Below, in pieces: positions 26,113 to 34,784 of a stretch of DNA of 64,000 bases; the first letter of the stretch is position 1; every line of letters begins with the position of its first letter. The notes beneath the pieces are model-generated. The model did no database searches, was not told the origin of the DNA, and saw nothing but the letters and a program-made list of their open reading frames with translations. Source of the stretch: Pseudonocardiales bacterium. GTDB taxonomy: Bacteria; Actinomycetota; Actinomycetes; Mycobacteriales; Pseudonocardiaceae. A program made the position numbers and the translations under genes. The stretch covers positions 62,001-126,000 of the forward strand of contig JAFAWY010000147.1 in assembly GCA_019241525.1 (NCBI GenBank), in the 5' to 3' direction.

Positions 26113-27261
26113 ATGCGCCGTCTGTTGTTTGAGGCCGAGCATGACGCCTTCCGTGAGAGCGTGCGCGCCTTCTTGGCGAAGGAAGTGACGCCCCATCGGG
26201 AAACCTGGGAACACCAGGGCATTGTGCCTCGAGGGCTATTCACCACCGCAGGCACGGCTGGTTTCTTGGGGATGGCGATTCCTGAGGAGTTCGGCGGTGG
26301 CGGAGTATCTGATTTCCGATTCAATGCAGTACTCGGAGAGGAAATCATGCGTGCTGGCGCCGCCGGCGCGGGCCTGGGATTAACCCTGCACAACGATATC
26401 TGTCTGCCGTATTTCCTCGACCTGGCCAATGACGAACAGCGTCGCCGGTGGCTGCCCGGAATCGCCGCCGGGGAACTGATCACCGCGATCGCGATGTCCG
26501 AGCCGGGCACGGGTTCCGACCTGGCGGGCATGGCGACCACCGCGGTACGGCGCGCAGACCATTACCTCGTCAATGGTTCGAAGACGTTTGTCAGCAACGG
26601 GATCAACGCCGATTTGATCATCACCGCGGTGAAGACCGACCCGCGGGAACGTCATCACGGCATGAGCCTGCTCGTCGTCGAACGGGGGATGGACGGCTTC
26701 GAGCGCGGTCGTAACCTGGCCAAACTCGGTCAGCACGCCCAGGACACCGCTGAGCTGTTCTTTCGCGACGTCAAGGTGCCGGCAACCAACCTGCTCGGCG
26801 CGCCAGGGGATGGCTTTACGTACCTGGTGGACCGGCTGCCCCAGGAACGGCTGTCCATGGCGGTGGCCGGGGTGGCCGCCGCCCGGTTCGCGGTCGACGT
26901 GACGCTGTCCTATGTTAAGGACCGCATGGCCTTCGGCGTGCCGGTCGCGTCGTTCCAGAACACGAAGTTCCGGCTCGCCGAGATGGTCACCGAGATCGAC
27001 ATCGCGCAGACGTTCACCGACCGCTGCATCGAGGCGCTCAACGGTGGTGAGCTGACCGCTGCGGATGCCGCCAAGGCCAAGTGGTGGTGCACAGAGCTAC
27101 AAGGCCGGGTCGTCGATACGTGCCTGCAGCTGCATGGCGGTTACGGCTACATGCTCGAATATCCCATCAGCCGGGCGTTCGTCGATGCCCGCGTCACCCG
27201 GATCTACGGCGGCACCACCGAGATCATGAAGGAAGTAATCAGCCGGTCACTCGGCCTGTAG
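26113..27261 (+). CDS. Acyl-CoA dehydrogenase
   Basis: 382 aa FAD enzyme introducing the alpha-beta double bond in acyl-CoA. Motifs: AMSEPGTGSDLAGM and VNGSKTFVSNG for FAD and substrate binding, QLHGGYGYMLEYPISRA near the end. The position that holds catalytic Glu in medium-chain enzymes reads IYGGTTEIMKE, so the base is probably elsewhere, as in long-chain and isovaleryl-CoA enzymes. It is a single gene after the palindromic repeat. Substrate unknown; different from the leucine-pathway copy at 41.5 kb. Confidence 0.92.
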   Translation: MRRLLFEAEHDAFRESVRAFLAKEVTPHRETWEHQGIVPRGLFTTAGTAGFLGMAIPEEFGGGGVSDFRFNAVLGEEIMRAGAAGAGLGLTLHNDICLPYFLDLANDEQRRRWLPGIAAGELITAIAMSEPGTGSDLAGMATTAVRRADHYLVNGSKTFVSNGINADLIITAVKTDPRERHHGMSLLVVERGMDGFERGRNLAKLGQHAQDTAELFFRDVKVPATNLLGAPGDGFTYLVDRLPQERLSMAVAGVAAARFAVDVTLSYVKDRMAFGVPVASFQNTKFRLAEMVTEIDIAQTFTDRCIEALNGGELTAADAAKAKWWCTELQGRVVDTCLQLHGGYGYMLEYPISRAFVDARVTRIYGGTTEIMKEVISRSLGL

Positions 27262-27386
27262 GGCGCGTTACAGCCACCCATCCCTTGGGGTGAATACCGC
27301 GGTCGGATGGTACGTACCACTCCCGCCCAGCGATGTATTCAGTAAGCAGTTCAACTCCCCGACCTAGCACGGAGAGGCGGCCCACA

Positions 27387-27809
27387 ATGACCAGTTACAA
27401 CGGTGCAGCGGTTGCCCACGATATGTTCGCGTTGCTGCACGAGGCCGCGGCACCCGTGGTGACCCGGTGGAGCTACTGCGCCGACGATCCCTACGCGGTG
27501 ACCATCGAAATCCAGACCCGCGGCGATCGATTCGTCGACTGGGTACTGGCGCGGGAACTACTGGTGGAAGGGCTGTCTGAGCCCGCCGGAATCGGCGACG
27601 TAAGGGTGCGCCCGGCCAGCATGGGCGAATGGGACGTGACCCTGATCGAAATCTGTTCGCCCGATGGGCACGCCATGCTCGAGGTCGACCGCGACCTGCT
27701 CCGGCAGTTTGTCCAAGCCACGATAGACCTCGTGCCGCTGGGCGGCGAGGGCATGGCTGTCGACATGGACGCCGAGATCGAAAAGCTCACCAGGAGCTGC
27801 CCGGACTAA
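27387..27809 (+). CDS. SsgA-like (SALP) sporulation/cell-division protein
   Basis: 140 aa. The central block DDPYAVTIEIQTRGDRFVDWVLARELLVEGLSEPAGIGDVRVRP-type pattern (residues about 32-75) is the SsgA/SsgB family signature, with WDVTLIEICSPDGHAMLEV after it. These proteins occur in morphologically complex actinobacteria and help position division or control sporulation. The ATG at 27387 has GGAGAGG about 12 nt upstream. The acidic C-terminus ends AEIEKLTRSCPD. It stands alone, convergent with the LOG gene. Confidence 0.88.
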   Translation: MTSYNGAAVAHDMFALLHEAAAPVVTRWSYCADDPYAVTIEIQTRGDRFVDWVLARELLVEGLSEPAGIGDVRVRPASMGEWDVTLIEICSPDGHAMLEVDRDLLRQFVQATIDLVPLGGEGMAVDMDAEIEKLTRSCPD

Positions 27810-27829
27810 AGCGAGAGCTGCACTCGCTT
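27809..27829. terminator. Possible bidirectional terminator
   Basis: AAGCGAG at 27809-27815 pairs with CTCGCTT at 27823-27829 around a 7-nt loop, between the convergent SsgA-like and LOG genes. The stem starts in the stop codon of the first. There is no long T run, so it is a weak candidate. Confidence 0.4.
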
Positions 27830-27845
27830 ATGCGTCGAAGTCCGG

Positions 27846-28436
27846 TCAGGGTGCAGGTATGCTGGCAGGGTCGATCTTTCTGGTCAGCGGGGGTGCTGTC
27901 CAGGTGTCGAGGGCGTCAAGCAGGCGTGCCGGGTCAGTATCGGCAAGGATGAGGTCGCGGTGCTCGGCGCGCACGAACTCCTCGGTGACAGCATGGTCGA
28001 AAAACGCAAGCAGCGGGCGGTAATAGTCGGCCACATCCAGCAATCCACAGGGCTTACGCTGCAACCCGAGCTGCGACCAGGTCAGAACCTCAGTGAACTC
28101 CTCCAGGGTGCCGTAACCGCCGGGCAGGGCGACAAAACCGTTCGACAACTTCGCCATCAGGGCCTTGCGCTCGTGCATCGACGAAGTGATCCGCAGGTCA
28201 GAAAGCCCGAGGTGGACAACTTCCTGGGCAACTAGCTGGCGCGGGATGACACCGATGACCTCCCCGCCCGCGGCCAGTACTGCGTCGGCGACGACTCCCA
28301 TGAGCCCCACGCTCGCCCCGCCGTACACCAGCCGCGTGCCACGAGCGGCAAGTTCAGCGCCGAGCGTTCGAGCTGCGGCGGCATACTCCGGCTGCGCCCC
28401 TGGACTCGCACCGCTGAACACGCAGATGCTCTGCAC
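27846..28436 (-). CDS. LOG family (TIGR00730) protein
   Basis: 196 aa. Rossmann-like fold with the LOG signature: ICVFSGASPG, LVYGGASVGLMG, MHERKALMAKLSNGFVALPGGYGTLEEF. In plants and several bacteria such enzymes release cytokinin bases from nucleoside monophosphates; many bacterial copies act as general nucleotide phosphoribohydrolases and were long labelled lysine decarboxylases. The GTG at 28436 fits the family N-terminus; the open frame upstream is rejected as basic low-quality sequence. Divergent from the VOC gene across a region holding a large palindrome. Confidence 0.9.
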   Translation of the reverse strand: MQSICVFSGASPGAQPEYAAAARTLGAELAARGTRLVYGGASVGLMGVVADAVLAAGGEVIGVIPRQLVAQEVVHLGLSDLRITSSMHERKALMAKLSNGFVALPGGYGTLEEFTEVLTWSQLGLQRKPCGLLDVADYYRPLLAFFDHAVTEEFVRAEHRDLILADTDPARLLDALDTWTAPPLTRKIDPASIPAP

Positions 28437-28554
28437 CAGAACGAGCCTACGAGAACGAGGATAACGATCTTGTTGGCTGCGGCGAGCCGTCCAGCAAATC
28501 CGGCGCGCTGGTGAGACGATCCAGCCAGGCAACGACGGTGCGACTAGCGTCGGC

Positions 28555-28610
28555 AGTGTGATGCCTCCCTAGGTTGGCGGCGCGTGGCCAACTCAAGGAG
28601 GCATCACACT
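28555..28610. repeat. 56-bp palindrome in a divergent intergenic region
   Basis: Perfect 14-bp outer arms AGTGTGATGCCTCC and GGAGGCATCACACT, then a partly matching middle with GTTGGC and GCCAAC inner arms. The right arm carries AAGGAGG on the plus strand and the left arm GGGAGG on the minus strand. It lies between the divergent LOG and VOC genes. A cruciform/operator, a paired leader structure, or a small mobile-element remnant are all possible. Confidence 0.75.
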
Positions 28611-28649
28611 GATCGCCAATCTCGCCACCGCATCTGGGATGCTCGTTGC

Positions 28650-29039
28650 GTGGAACAGCGCATCAGCCTGGTGACGCTCGGCGTGACCGATCTGTCCCGA
28701 GCCCGCTCGTTCTATGAGGCGCTCGGCTGGGCCGACGCCCGGCAGCCCGACGATGAAGTCTGCTTCTTCCAAGCCGGTGGGATGGTCTTCGGTCTTTGGA
28801 CGGCGCTCGGCGGTCACGGCGCCCCGGGGATCGAGCTGGCGCACAATGTCCGCTCGCCGCAGGAGGTCGGCGCCGTCCTGGCCGAGGCCACACGGGCGGG
28901 TGGCACCATCGTGAGGGCCCCGGCCCGGGCGGACTGGGGCGGTACCACCGGGGCATTCGCCGATCTCGACGGCTACGTCTGGGAGATCGCGTACAACCCC
29001 GGCTGGACCCTCGACGAGGACGGCACGGTCCGGATCTAG
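28650..29039 (+). CDS. VOC family (glyoxalase-like) protein
   Basis: 129 aa. One vicinal-oxygen-chelate unit pair: ISLVTLGVTDLSRARSFYEALGW, then FGLWTALGGHG, a helix EVGAVLAEATRAGGTIVRAP, and GYVWEIAYNPGW with the usual C-terminal Glu ligand. The first strand lacks the usual His, so metal binding is uncertain. Members include lyases, dioxygenases and resistance proteins; the reaction cannot be told. The GTG at 28650 is chosen because the family fold begins there. Confidence 0.87.
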   Translation: MEQRISLVTLGVTDLSRARSFYEALGWADARQPDDEVCFFQAGGMVFGLWTALGGHGAPGIELAHNVRSPQEVGAVLAEATRAGGTIVRAPARADWGGTTGAFADLDGYVWEIAYNPGWTLDEDGTVRI

Positions 29040-29193
29040 CCACCTGCGGACAGCAGAGTCCCGAAGAGATGGTGGAGAAGTGGGGGGCGTGCTGGTTGCT
29101 GAGCAACGTGCGGGCGTCAGCCACCACGTGGTGCTGTCCGTCGTGGGTGTGGATCGCGTCGGCGGTAATGCTCACTTCGCGCCGATACCGGTC

Positions 29194-30108
29194 TCAGCGG
29201 CGCCCAGCCACGGTGAGCCCGCGCGCCCGAAGCACCCGGCGCTCCACTGGCGCGAATACCAGCAGCTCGATCGCCACGCCGACGACCAGGATCAACGCGA
29301 TCGACGCGATCACCAGATCCATCGCGTTCAGTTCGCGCCCGATATTGAGCTGCTGGCCGAGCCCAATGCCCAGCGCGGGGGAGTACGCGATGAGCTCAGC
29401 CGCCATCAGCGAGCGCCACGAAAATGCCCAGCCCTGCTTGAGCCCAGCCAGATAACCCGGCAGTGCTGCCGGTAGCAGCACGTACCAGATCCGGCCGAGG
29501 ACGGTCAGACCCAGTACCCGCCCCACCTTGTCCAACAACGGTGGCACCTGATCAAAGCCGGCGAGTAGCCCGTTGGCCACCGACGGCACGGCACCGAGCA
29601 ACACCACCGCGTAGATGGCGGCGTCGGACAGGCCGAACCAGATGATCGCGGCCGGGACCCATGCGACCGACGGCAAGCTTTGCAGCCCACTGACAAAGGG
29701 CCCCAGTGCTGCCCGCAACCAGCGGCTTTGCCACATCGCCAGGCCGAGCCCGGTGCCCACCACCACCGACGCGGCAAACCCGAGCGCGCCGCGCGACACG
29801 CTGATCGAGATCGCCTCCCAGGCTCGACCGTCACGGACCGTCTCACCGAAGGTGCGCAACACATCCAGCGGGCTGGGCAACGCGTAACTCGGCTTGAATC
29901 CGGTGCTGTAGGCCAGCTGCCACAGCGCGAGAAACACCGCCACTGCGACAAGAGGGGGCAGTACCGACCGGACGAACACCCTTCCAGGACCGGGCCGTGG
30001 TGGCGGTGTAGGTGCCTCCAAGGCATCCAACCCGGCTTCGAAGGCACGGCGGTCGTCGGTCATAGTCGCCACAGTCGCCGGGGCGGTCGTTGGAACGTCA
30101 TCGGGCAT
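29194..30108 (-). CDS. ABC transporter permease, sulfonate/nitrate/taurine type
   Basis: 304 aa. Six membrane segments with a first one (SVLPPLVAVAVFLALWQLAY) after an extended cytoplasmic N-terminus, the TauC/SsuC pattern LPSPLDVLRTFGETVRDGRAW, and the EAA-type coupling loop FSWRSLMAAELIAYSPALGIGLG. The ATG overlaps the ATPase gene by 11 bp. It is the third gene of a binding protein-ATPase-permease unit on the minus strand. Substrate, probably an alkanesulfonate or similar anion, is inferred from the family. Confidence 0.93.
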   Translation of the reverse strand: MPDDVPTTAPATVATMTDDRRAFEAGLDALEAPTPPPRPGPGRVFVRSVLPPLVAVAVFLALWQLAYSTGFKPSYALPSPLDVLRTFGETVRDGRAWEAISISVSRGALGFAASVVVGTGLGLAMWQSRWLRAALGPFVSGLQSLPSVAWVPAAIIWFGLSDAAIYAVVLLGAVPSVANGLLAGFDQVPPLLDKVGRVLGLTVLGRIWYVLLPAALPGYLAGLKQGWAFSWRSLMAAELIAYSPALGIGLGQQLNIGRELNAMDLVIASIALILVVGVAIELLVFAPVERRVLRARGLTVAGRR

Positions 30109-30883
30109 GGCGGCTGATCTCCGCGCGAAGATGCTGAGTGATCTCGGTGGCCAGCGCACTGACCCCTGGGGACTCGATCGCCCGCGGTTGGCTCAGCTCG
30201 ACCTGCCACTCCCGGACGATCCGGCCTGGCCGGGAACTCATCAGCAGCACCCGCTGCCCCAGCCGGACTGCCTCGCGCACATTGTGGGTGACGAACACCA
30301 CCGACAGCTGCTGTTCGGACCAGAGCCGGATCAGTTCCTCGTGCAGCGCGTCGCGGGTAATCGCATCGAGGGCGGCGAACGGCTCGTCCATCAGCAGCAG
30401 CCGGCTGTCCTGGGCCAGCGCCCGGGCCAGCGCCACCCGCTGACGCATCCCGCCAGACAATTCATGGACTCGCTTGCGGCCCTGACCCGCCAGATTCACC
30501 AGGCTGAGCAGCCGCTCGGCCTCAGCGCCACGATCGCGCAGGCTCACCCCCCGCGCCTTGAGTGCAAGCTCAACATTCCCGGCAGCGGTCAGCCACGGCA
30601 GCAACGCGGCCTCCTGGAACATCAGTGCTGGGCGGCCCACTGTGACCTCGATGCCGCCGGACGTAGGTGTGCCAAGGCCGGCGATCAGCGACAGCAGGGT
30701 GGATTTTCCGCACCCGGAGGCGCCCAGCAGGCAGACGAATTCGCCAGGCGCGACGTCCAGATCGATCCGGTCCAGCACAGGTGGCCGGTCAGCTTCGAAG
30801 ACCTGCACGAGCTGCGTGATCCGGACGCTGGATACGCGTGCGGTTTGCCGCACGGGTGCGGAATTGACGATCGACGGTGCCAT
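30098..30883 (-). CDS. ABC transporter ATP-binding protein, sulfonate/nitrate/taurine type
   Basis: 261 aa. Walker A GASGCGKST, Q-loop MFQEAALLPWL, signature LSGGMRQR, Walker B LLLMDEPFAALD, and the switch His in VFVTHNVREA. The PFAALD and LPWL forms are typical of the TauB/SsuB group. The ATG at 30883 is taken; the open frame further upstream overlaps the binding-protein gene and is rejected. It begins 4 bp after that gene ends. Confidence 0.94.
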   Translation of the reverse strand: MAPSIVNSAPVRQTARVSSVRITQLVQVFEADRPPVLDRIDLDVAPGEFVCLLGASGCGKSTLLSLIAGLGTPTSGGIEVTVGRPALMFQEAALLPWLTAAGNVELALKARGVSLRDRGAEAERLLSLVNLAGQGRKRVHELSGGMRQRVALARALAQDSRLLLMDEPFAALDAITRDALHEELIRLWSEQQLSVVFVTHNVREAVRLGQRVLLMSSRPGRIVREWQVELSQPRAIESPGVSALATEITQHLRAEISRHAR

Positions 30884-30887
30884 ATCC

Positions 30888-31964
30888 CTAGTCCTTCCCG
30901 AGTCCGCTGGCCGACGCGGTCGGCAGGCCCCGTTGGGTGAGGATCCGGTTGAGGATCGACAGCTCGTAGATGCCGTGCAGGTCGACCTGTTTGGTGGTGA
31001 CACCGGCGGCCACCGCGTTCGCGGCGTTGCGCTGCAGGGAAGTGGCGATCGGGTCATAGGTCACCGTCAAGTCCTGCCATGCCCGATCGGCCACGTCCGC
31101 CCGCAGCGGCTTGCCCGTCAGCGCATTGATGCCGTCATTGACGGCGGTTTTGGCTTCGGCGGGGTGCTGTGTCGCCCACTGCACCGTGTCGACGTGCCCC
31201 CGCAGCAATGCCTCGACCGTCTGCGGGTGCCGCTGCAAGAAGTCGGTGCGCACGATCAGGTGGGTGGTGACGAACTGCCCACCGGGCCACAGGTCGCGCT
31301 CGTTGACCAGCACCTTGCCCCCGGCTTCCAGCACCAACCGCGATGCCCAGGGCTCGGGCACCCAGGCCCCGGCGAGCTTGCCGGACCTGATCAGCTGCAG
31401 CGTGTCAGCGTTCTTGGTGGGCGCGATGGTGACGTCCCCGCCACCTTGCACGCTATTGCGCAGCCCCTGGCTACTTAGCCAGGCACGTAGCGCAACGTCC
31501 TGGGTGTTCCCCAGTTCTGGGCTGGCCACGGTGGTGCCGCGAAGGTCTGCCACCGTATTGATGCCCTGGCGCACCACCAGCTGGGCGCCACCGGAGGTGG
31601 CGCCGGCGATGATCCGGATGGCCTTGCCGTCGCTGCGGGCGAACGCGTTGATCGCCGGGCTCGGCCCGAGGTAGGCCGCGTCCAGGCTGCCTCCAAATAA
31701 TGCCTCGACTGCGGCCGGACCGGCGTCGAAGATTTGCGTTTCCAGTTTCGTGGTGCCGAGTTCTTTGGCAAGAAAACCCCGGTTGACACCGATGATCGCC
31801 GCGGCATGGGTGACATTGGCGAAATAACCCAGGCGCAGCGTCGAGGCTGGACCGGGTGGTCCGGCGGCATTCGTTGCGCTGCCGCAGGCGGCGGCAAGCA
31901 CAAGCGCACCGATCGCTATGAGCGTGGTGAGGACTCGTCTGAGAGTGGATGGGCGAGCGGGCAT
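30888..31964 (-). CDS. ABC transporter substrate-binding lipoprotein, sulfonate/nitrate/taurine type
   Basis: 358 aa. A lipoprotein signal: basic start, hydrophobic core, then the lipobox LAAAC with Cys27. The mature part follows the SsuA/TauA pattern: LRLGYFANVTHAAAIIGVNRGFLAKELG, VEALFGGSLDAAYLGPSPAINAF, and KLAGAWVPEPWASRLV. It binds the substrate outside the membrane and delivers it to the permease. It is the first gene of the operon, with a 385-bp region upstream that is shared with the divergent holin-like gene. Confidence 0.93.
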   Translation of the reverse strand: MPARPSTLRRVLTTLIAIGALVLAAACGSATNAAGPPGPASTLRLGYFANVTHAAAIIGVNRGFLAKELGTTKLETQIFDAGPAAVEALFGGSLDAAYLGPSPAINAFARSDGKAIRIIAGATSGGAQLVVRQGINTVADLRGTTVASPELGNTQDVALRAWLSSQGLRNSVQGGGDVTIAPTKNADTLQLIRSGKLAGAWVPEPWASRLVLEAGGKVLVNERDLWPGGQFVTTHLIVRTDFLQRHPQTVEALLRGHVDTVQWATQHPAEAKTAVNDGINALTGKPLRADVADRAWQDLTVTYDPIATSLQRNAANAVAAGVTTKQVDLHGIYELSILNRILTQRGLPTASASGLGKD

Positions 31965-32349
31965 GACGGGCGCGTCCTTGCGGGAGAGAGCGCGAGACGT
32001 GACGTCGATGCGGTATGGATGCCGACGGTACGACCACGCGCTCGGCTGATGAAGGATTGGGCAGGTCAGGCCGGCATACAGATCATGCTCCGAGTGCGTC
32101 CGTAGTCGACGTGGCGGCGGGCCACCAGCTTGAACGACAACGCAGGCACGAAACTGACGCTACACGGACGAGTGATACTGCTCGGCAATTGCTCACATGC
32201 TGGACGCGCCTGAAGGGGTTCCACCACCCCGGCCTCGAGATAGCGGGCTGAACACCCCTTGCTTACCCGCTATGTCTTCGTGTCGGGAGAGAAGTCACAG
32301 GGGGTGAGTTGGGCGGGTACGCGGAGTGATCGAGAGGCGCCATGGCACC
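31965..32349. other. Divergent intergenic region without a gene
   Basis: 385 bp between the ABC operon and the holin-like gene. No convincing ORF. It is less GC-rich than its surroundings, so promoters for both sides are likely. On the minus strand AGCGGG...CCCGCT and AAGGGGT...ACCCCTT can form overlapping stems at about 32200-32275, which could be a leader structure, but I cannot match it to a known riboswitch class. Confidence 0.4.
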
Positions 32350-32865
32350 ATGTCGCAGGTGTCCAGCACGCAGCCTCGTCACGGCCGGCATGCGAAGCCC
32401 GAAGCACCGCCTGCGGCTCCCTCAGGGCCCTCAGCGCCCTCGGTGCCACTGTCGCCGGTGGAATTCCCGCAGCTGGCTGATGCGTCGCTAGGTGAGCTGG
32501 TCAAGGAAGCGGCCAGGCACTTTTCCACCTTGTTCCGCTCCGAGGTGGAACTGGCCAAGGCGGAAGTGACCTCCGAGATCCGCAAGGGCGTCAAAGGGAG
32601 CGGTTTTTTCCTCATGGCGCTGGCGATTGTGCTGTTCAGCCTGTTCTTCCTGTTCATCACGGTGGCCGAGGTACTGGCCATCTGGTTGCCGCAATGGGCC
32701 GGATTCGGCATCGTGTTCGGGCTGATGCTGGCCGCCGCCGGGGCGTGTGCATTGCTGGGCTGGCGCCGGGTGCGCAGTATCCGGAAACCGGAACGCACGA
32801 TCAGCACCGTCCGAGACACTGGTGCAGCACTGATCCACCCACGTGGCCAGCAATCCAGGGAGTGA
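32350..32865 (+). CDS. Phage holin family (DUF1469-type) membrane protein
   Basis: 171 aa. A Pro/Ala-rich N-terminal 50 residues, then LGELVKEAARHFSTLFRSEVELAKAEVTSE, a conserved amphipathic helix of this family, and two membrane segments (FFLMALAIVLFSLFFLFITVAEVLA and FGIVFGLMLAAAGACALLGW). Despite the family name these chromosomal proteins are not phage lysis genes. The next gene overlaps by GTGA, and the same pair (Rv3669-ephE) is recalled from M. tuberculosis. Confidence 0.87.
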   Translation: MSQVSSTQPRHGRHAKPEAPPAAPSGPSAPSVPLSPVEFPQLADASLGELVKEAARHFSTLFRSEVELAKAEVTSEIRKGVKGSGFFLMALAIVLFSLFFLFITVAEVLAIWLPQWAGFGIVFGLMLAAAGACALLGWRRVRSIRKPERTISTVRDTGAALIHPRGQQSRE

Positions 32866-33788
32866 CCCGCCTCCCGGATCCCAGCTCTGTGCGTATTCCC
32901 GGACCGTGGACGCACCGTGAAGTATCGGCCAACGGGATCCGGCTGCATGTAGCGGAGATCGGCACGGGGCCTTTGGTCCTGCTGCTGCATGGGTTCCCGG
33001 AGTTCTGGTGGGCGTGGCGGCACCAACTCCCAGCACTTGCCGCTCTCGGGCGGCGTGCCGTAGCAGTAGATCTGCGCGGCTATGGCGATTCCGACAAGCC
33101 CCCACGGGGTTATGACCTGTGGACCTTGTCCGGGGATGTGGCCGGTTTGGTCCGGGCACTGGGGGAACGCCAGGCCGACCTGGTCGGGCACGACTGGGGT
33201 GGCGTACTGAGCTGGTGCACAGCCGCGCTGCACCCCCGGGTAGTGCGCTCGGTGACCGTCCTGGCCGCCGCGCATCCGCGCGCGATGGGCCAGGCGCTGA
33301 TGCTCGATCCGGCGCAGCGCGCCGCAGCCCGCTACCTGGTGGAGTTCCAGGCGCCATGGTTGCCTGAGCGCCGCCTCACCCGCGACGGTGCGGTGCTGGT
33401 GGAGCAGATCCTGCGCGCTGGGGCCGGCCGGCAGTGGTGCTCGTCGAGCGAGTTCACTGAGGTGGCTCGGCGCTACCGGGAGGCTATGCGGATTCCGGCT
33501 GCCGCGCACTGCGCGCTGGAGTACTACCGGTGGGTCGGTCGCTCGCAGTTGCGCTTCGATGGGCGCCGGTTGTCCCGCGCGGTGGACCGGGCCATCCGGG
33601 TGCCGGTGTTGCAGGTGCAGGGCCTCGACGACCCGTACGTCCTGGCAGCCACCGCGCGGCGATCAGCAAGCTGGGCTGGCGCCGGCTACCGCTACGAGGT
33701 GCTGCCAGGTGTCGGGCACTTCGTGCAACAGGAAGCACCGCAGCGCACCACGGCGTTGCTCACCGAGTTCCTGACGGCCACGGGGTAG
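32862..33788 (+). CDS. ephE: Alpha/beta hydrolase, epoxide hydrolase-like (EphE-type)
   Basis: 308 aa. Alpha/beta fold with the oxyanion HGFPEFWWAWR, the nucleophile Asp in LVGHDWGGVLSW, and the catalytic His in LPGVGHFVQQEAP. Asp rather than Ser as nucleophile and the HGFPE motif fit epoxide hydrolases, which open epoxides to diols. The lid region has two Tyr-containing stretches (CALEYYRWVGR) of the sort that activate the epoxide. The GTG overlaps the holin-like gene. The name follows neighbourhood and motif; substrate unknown. Confidence 0.85.
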   Translation: MTRLPDPSSVRIPGPWTHREVSANGIRLHVAEIGTGPLVLLLHGFPEFWWAWRHQLPALAALGRRAVAVDLRGYGDSDKPPRGYDLWTLSGDVAGLVRALGERQADLVGHDWGGVLSWCTAALHPRVVRSVTVLAAAHPRAMGQALMLDPAQRAAARYLVEFQAPWLPERRLTRDGAVLVEQILRAGAGRQWCSSSEFTEVARRYREAMRIPAAAHCALEYYRWVGRSQLRFDGRRLSRAVDRAIRVPVLQVQGLDDPYVLAATARRSASWAGAGYRYEVLPGVGHFVQQEAPQRTTALLTEFLTATG

Positions 33789-33818
33789 CCCGCCGCTGAC
33801 GCGGGTACCCCGACGGAC

Positions 33819-34772
33819 ATGGTGAGCATCGGATATTTCCTGTCCTGTGAGGAGTTCGGTCCGCAGGAGCTTGTTCGGCAGGCTCGGCTAGCCCAAGCAG
33901 CTGGCTTCGAGCGGCTGTGGATCTCCGACCATTTCCATCCCTGGACCAGCGCGCAGGGCCACAGCCCGTTCGTGTGGTCGGTGATCGGCGCGCTGTCCGA
34001 GGCGGTAACGCTGCCGGTCACCACGGCGGTCACCTGCCCGACCGTGCGCATCCACCCGGCGATCATCGCCCAGGCCTCCGCGACGGCGGCGGTACAGCTG
34101 GGCGGGCGGTTTGTGCTGGGCGTGGGCAGCGGCGAGGCCCTCAACGAGCACATCCTCGGTGATGTGTGGCCCCCGGTCGGGGTGCGGCTGGCCATGCTCG
34201 AGGAAGCGATCCAAATCATCCGGCTGCTGCATCAGGGCGAGGAGGTGAGCTTCCACGGCGAGTTTTATGAGGTGTGTGACGCCCGTATCTACACATTGCC
34301 CGACGAGCCGGTGCCGATTTACGTCTCCGGGTTTGGTCCGCAGGCCACGAAGCTGGCCGGGCGGATTGGCGACGGCTACTGCACCGCCATGCCCGACGCT
34401 GAGCTCGTGCGTGTGTTCCGCGAAGCAGGTGAGCCGAAGCGGCCGGTCCAGGGCGGGATGAAGGTGTGCTGGGCCGAGACCGAGGAAGCCGGCGTGGAAA
34501 CGGCACACCGGTTGTGGGCCAGCGAGCAGCTACCGGGCCAACTCGGTCAGATCCTGCCGCGGCCGCGCGACTTCGAGGCTGCTATCACCCTGGTGACTCG
34601 CGAAGCGCTGGCCGAGCACGTCCCCTGCGGCCCCGATCTGCAACGGCACGTGGAAGCCGTGCAGCGTTATGTCGATGCAGGGTTCGACGAGGTATACGTG
34701 CAGCAAATTGGGTCCCATCACGAGGAGTTCTTCCGCGCGTGGGCGGACAAGGTGCTCCCAGTGTTTCGATGA
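33819..34772 (+). CDS. LLM class F420-dependent oxidoreductase (TIGR03557-like)
   Basis: 317 aa. TIM-barrel luciferase-like monooxygenase family. It starts SIGYFLSCEEFGPQELVRQARLAQ-type and has LWISDHFHPW, TTAVTCPTVRIHPAIIAQA, LGGRFVLGVGSGEALNEHI and VPIYVSGFGPQATKLAG, close to the F420-dependent glucose-6-phosphate dehydrogenase-like subgroup. The cofactor F420 is inferred from the subgroup and common in actinobacteria. It is followed directly by a decayed dehydrogenase fragment on the other strand. Confidence 0.9.
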   Translation: MVSIGYFLSCEEFGPQELVRQARLAQAAGFERLWISDHFHPWTSAQGHSPFVWSVIGALSEAVTLPVTTAVTCPTVRIHPAIIAQASATAAVQLGGRFVLGVGSGEALNEHILGDVWPPVGVRLAMLEEAIQIIRLLHQGEEVSFHGEFYEVCDARIYTLPDEPVPIYVSGFGPQATKLAGRIGDGYCTAMPDAELVRVFREAGEPKRPVQGGMKVCWAETEEAGVETAHRLWASEQLPGQLGQILPRPRDFEAAITLVTREALAEHVPCGPDLQRHVEAVQRYVDAGFDEVYVQQIGSHHEEFFRAWADKVLPVFR

Positions 34773-34784
34773 GCAGTAGTTGGC

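Noticed and set aside
26113-27261. Suspicion of an inactive acyl-CoA dehydrogenase because Glu is missing in IYGGT
   Set aside because: Long-chain and isovaleryl-CoA type enzymes place the catalytic base elsewhere, so the missing Glu alone does not show inactivity.
29040-29193. A possible transposase fragment on the minus strand between the VOC and permease genes
   Set aside because: A short stretch (ITADAIHTHDGQHH) is faintly like some transposases, but the match is too short and no further motif follows.
32350-32865. Holin-like gene as a sign of prophage
   Set aside because: The gene is part of a conserved chromosomal pair with ephE, and no other phage gene lies nearby.
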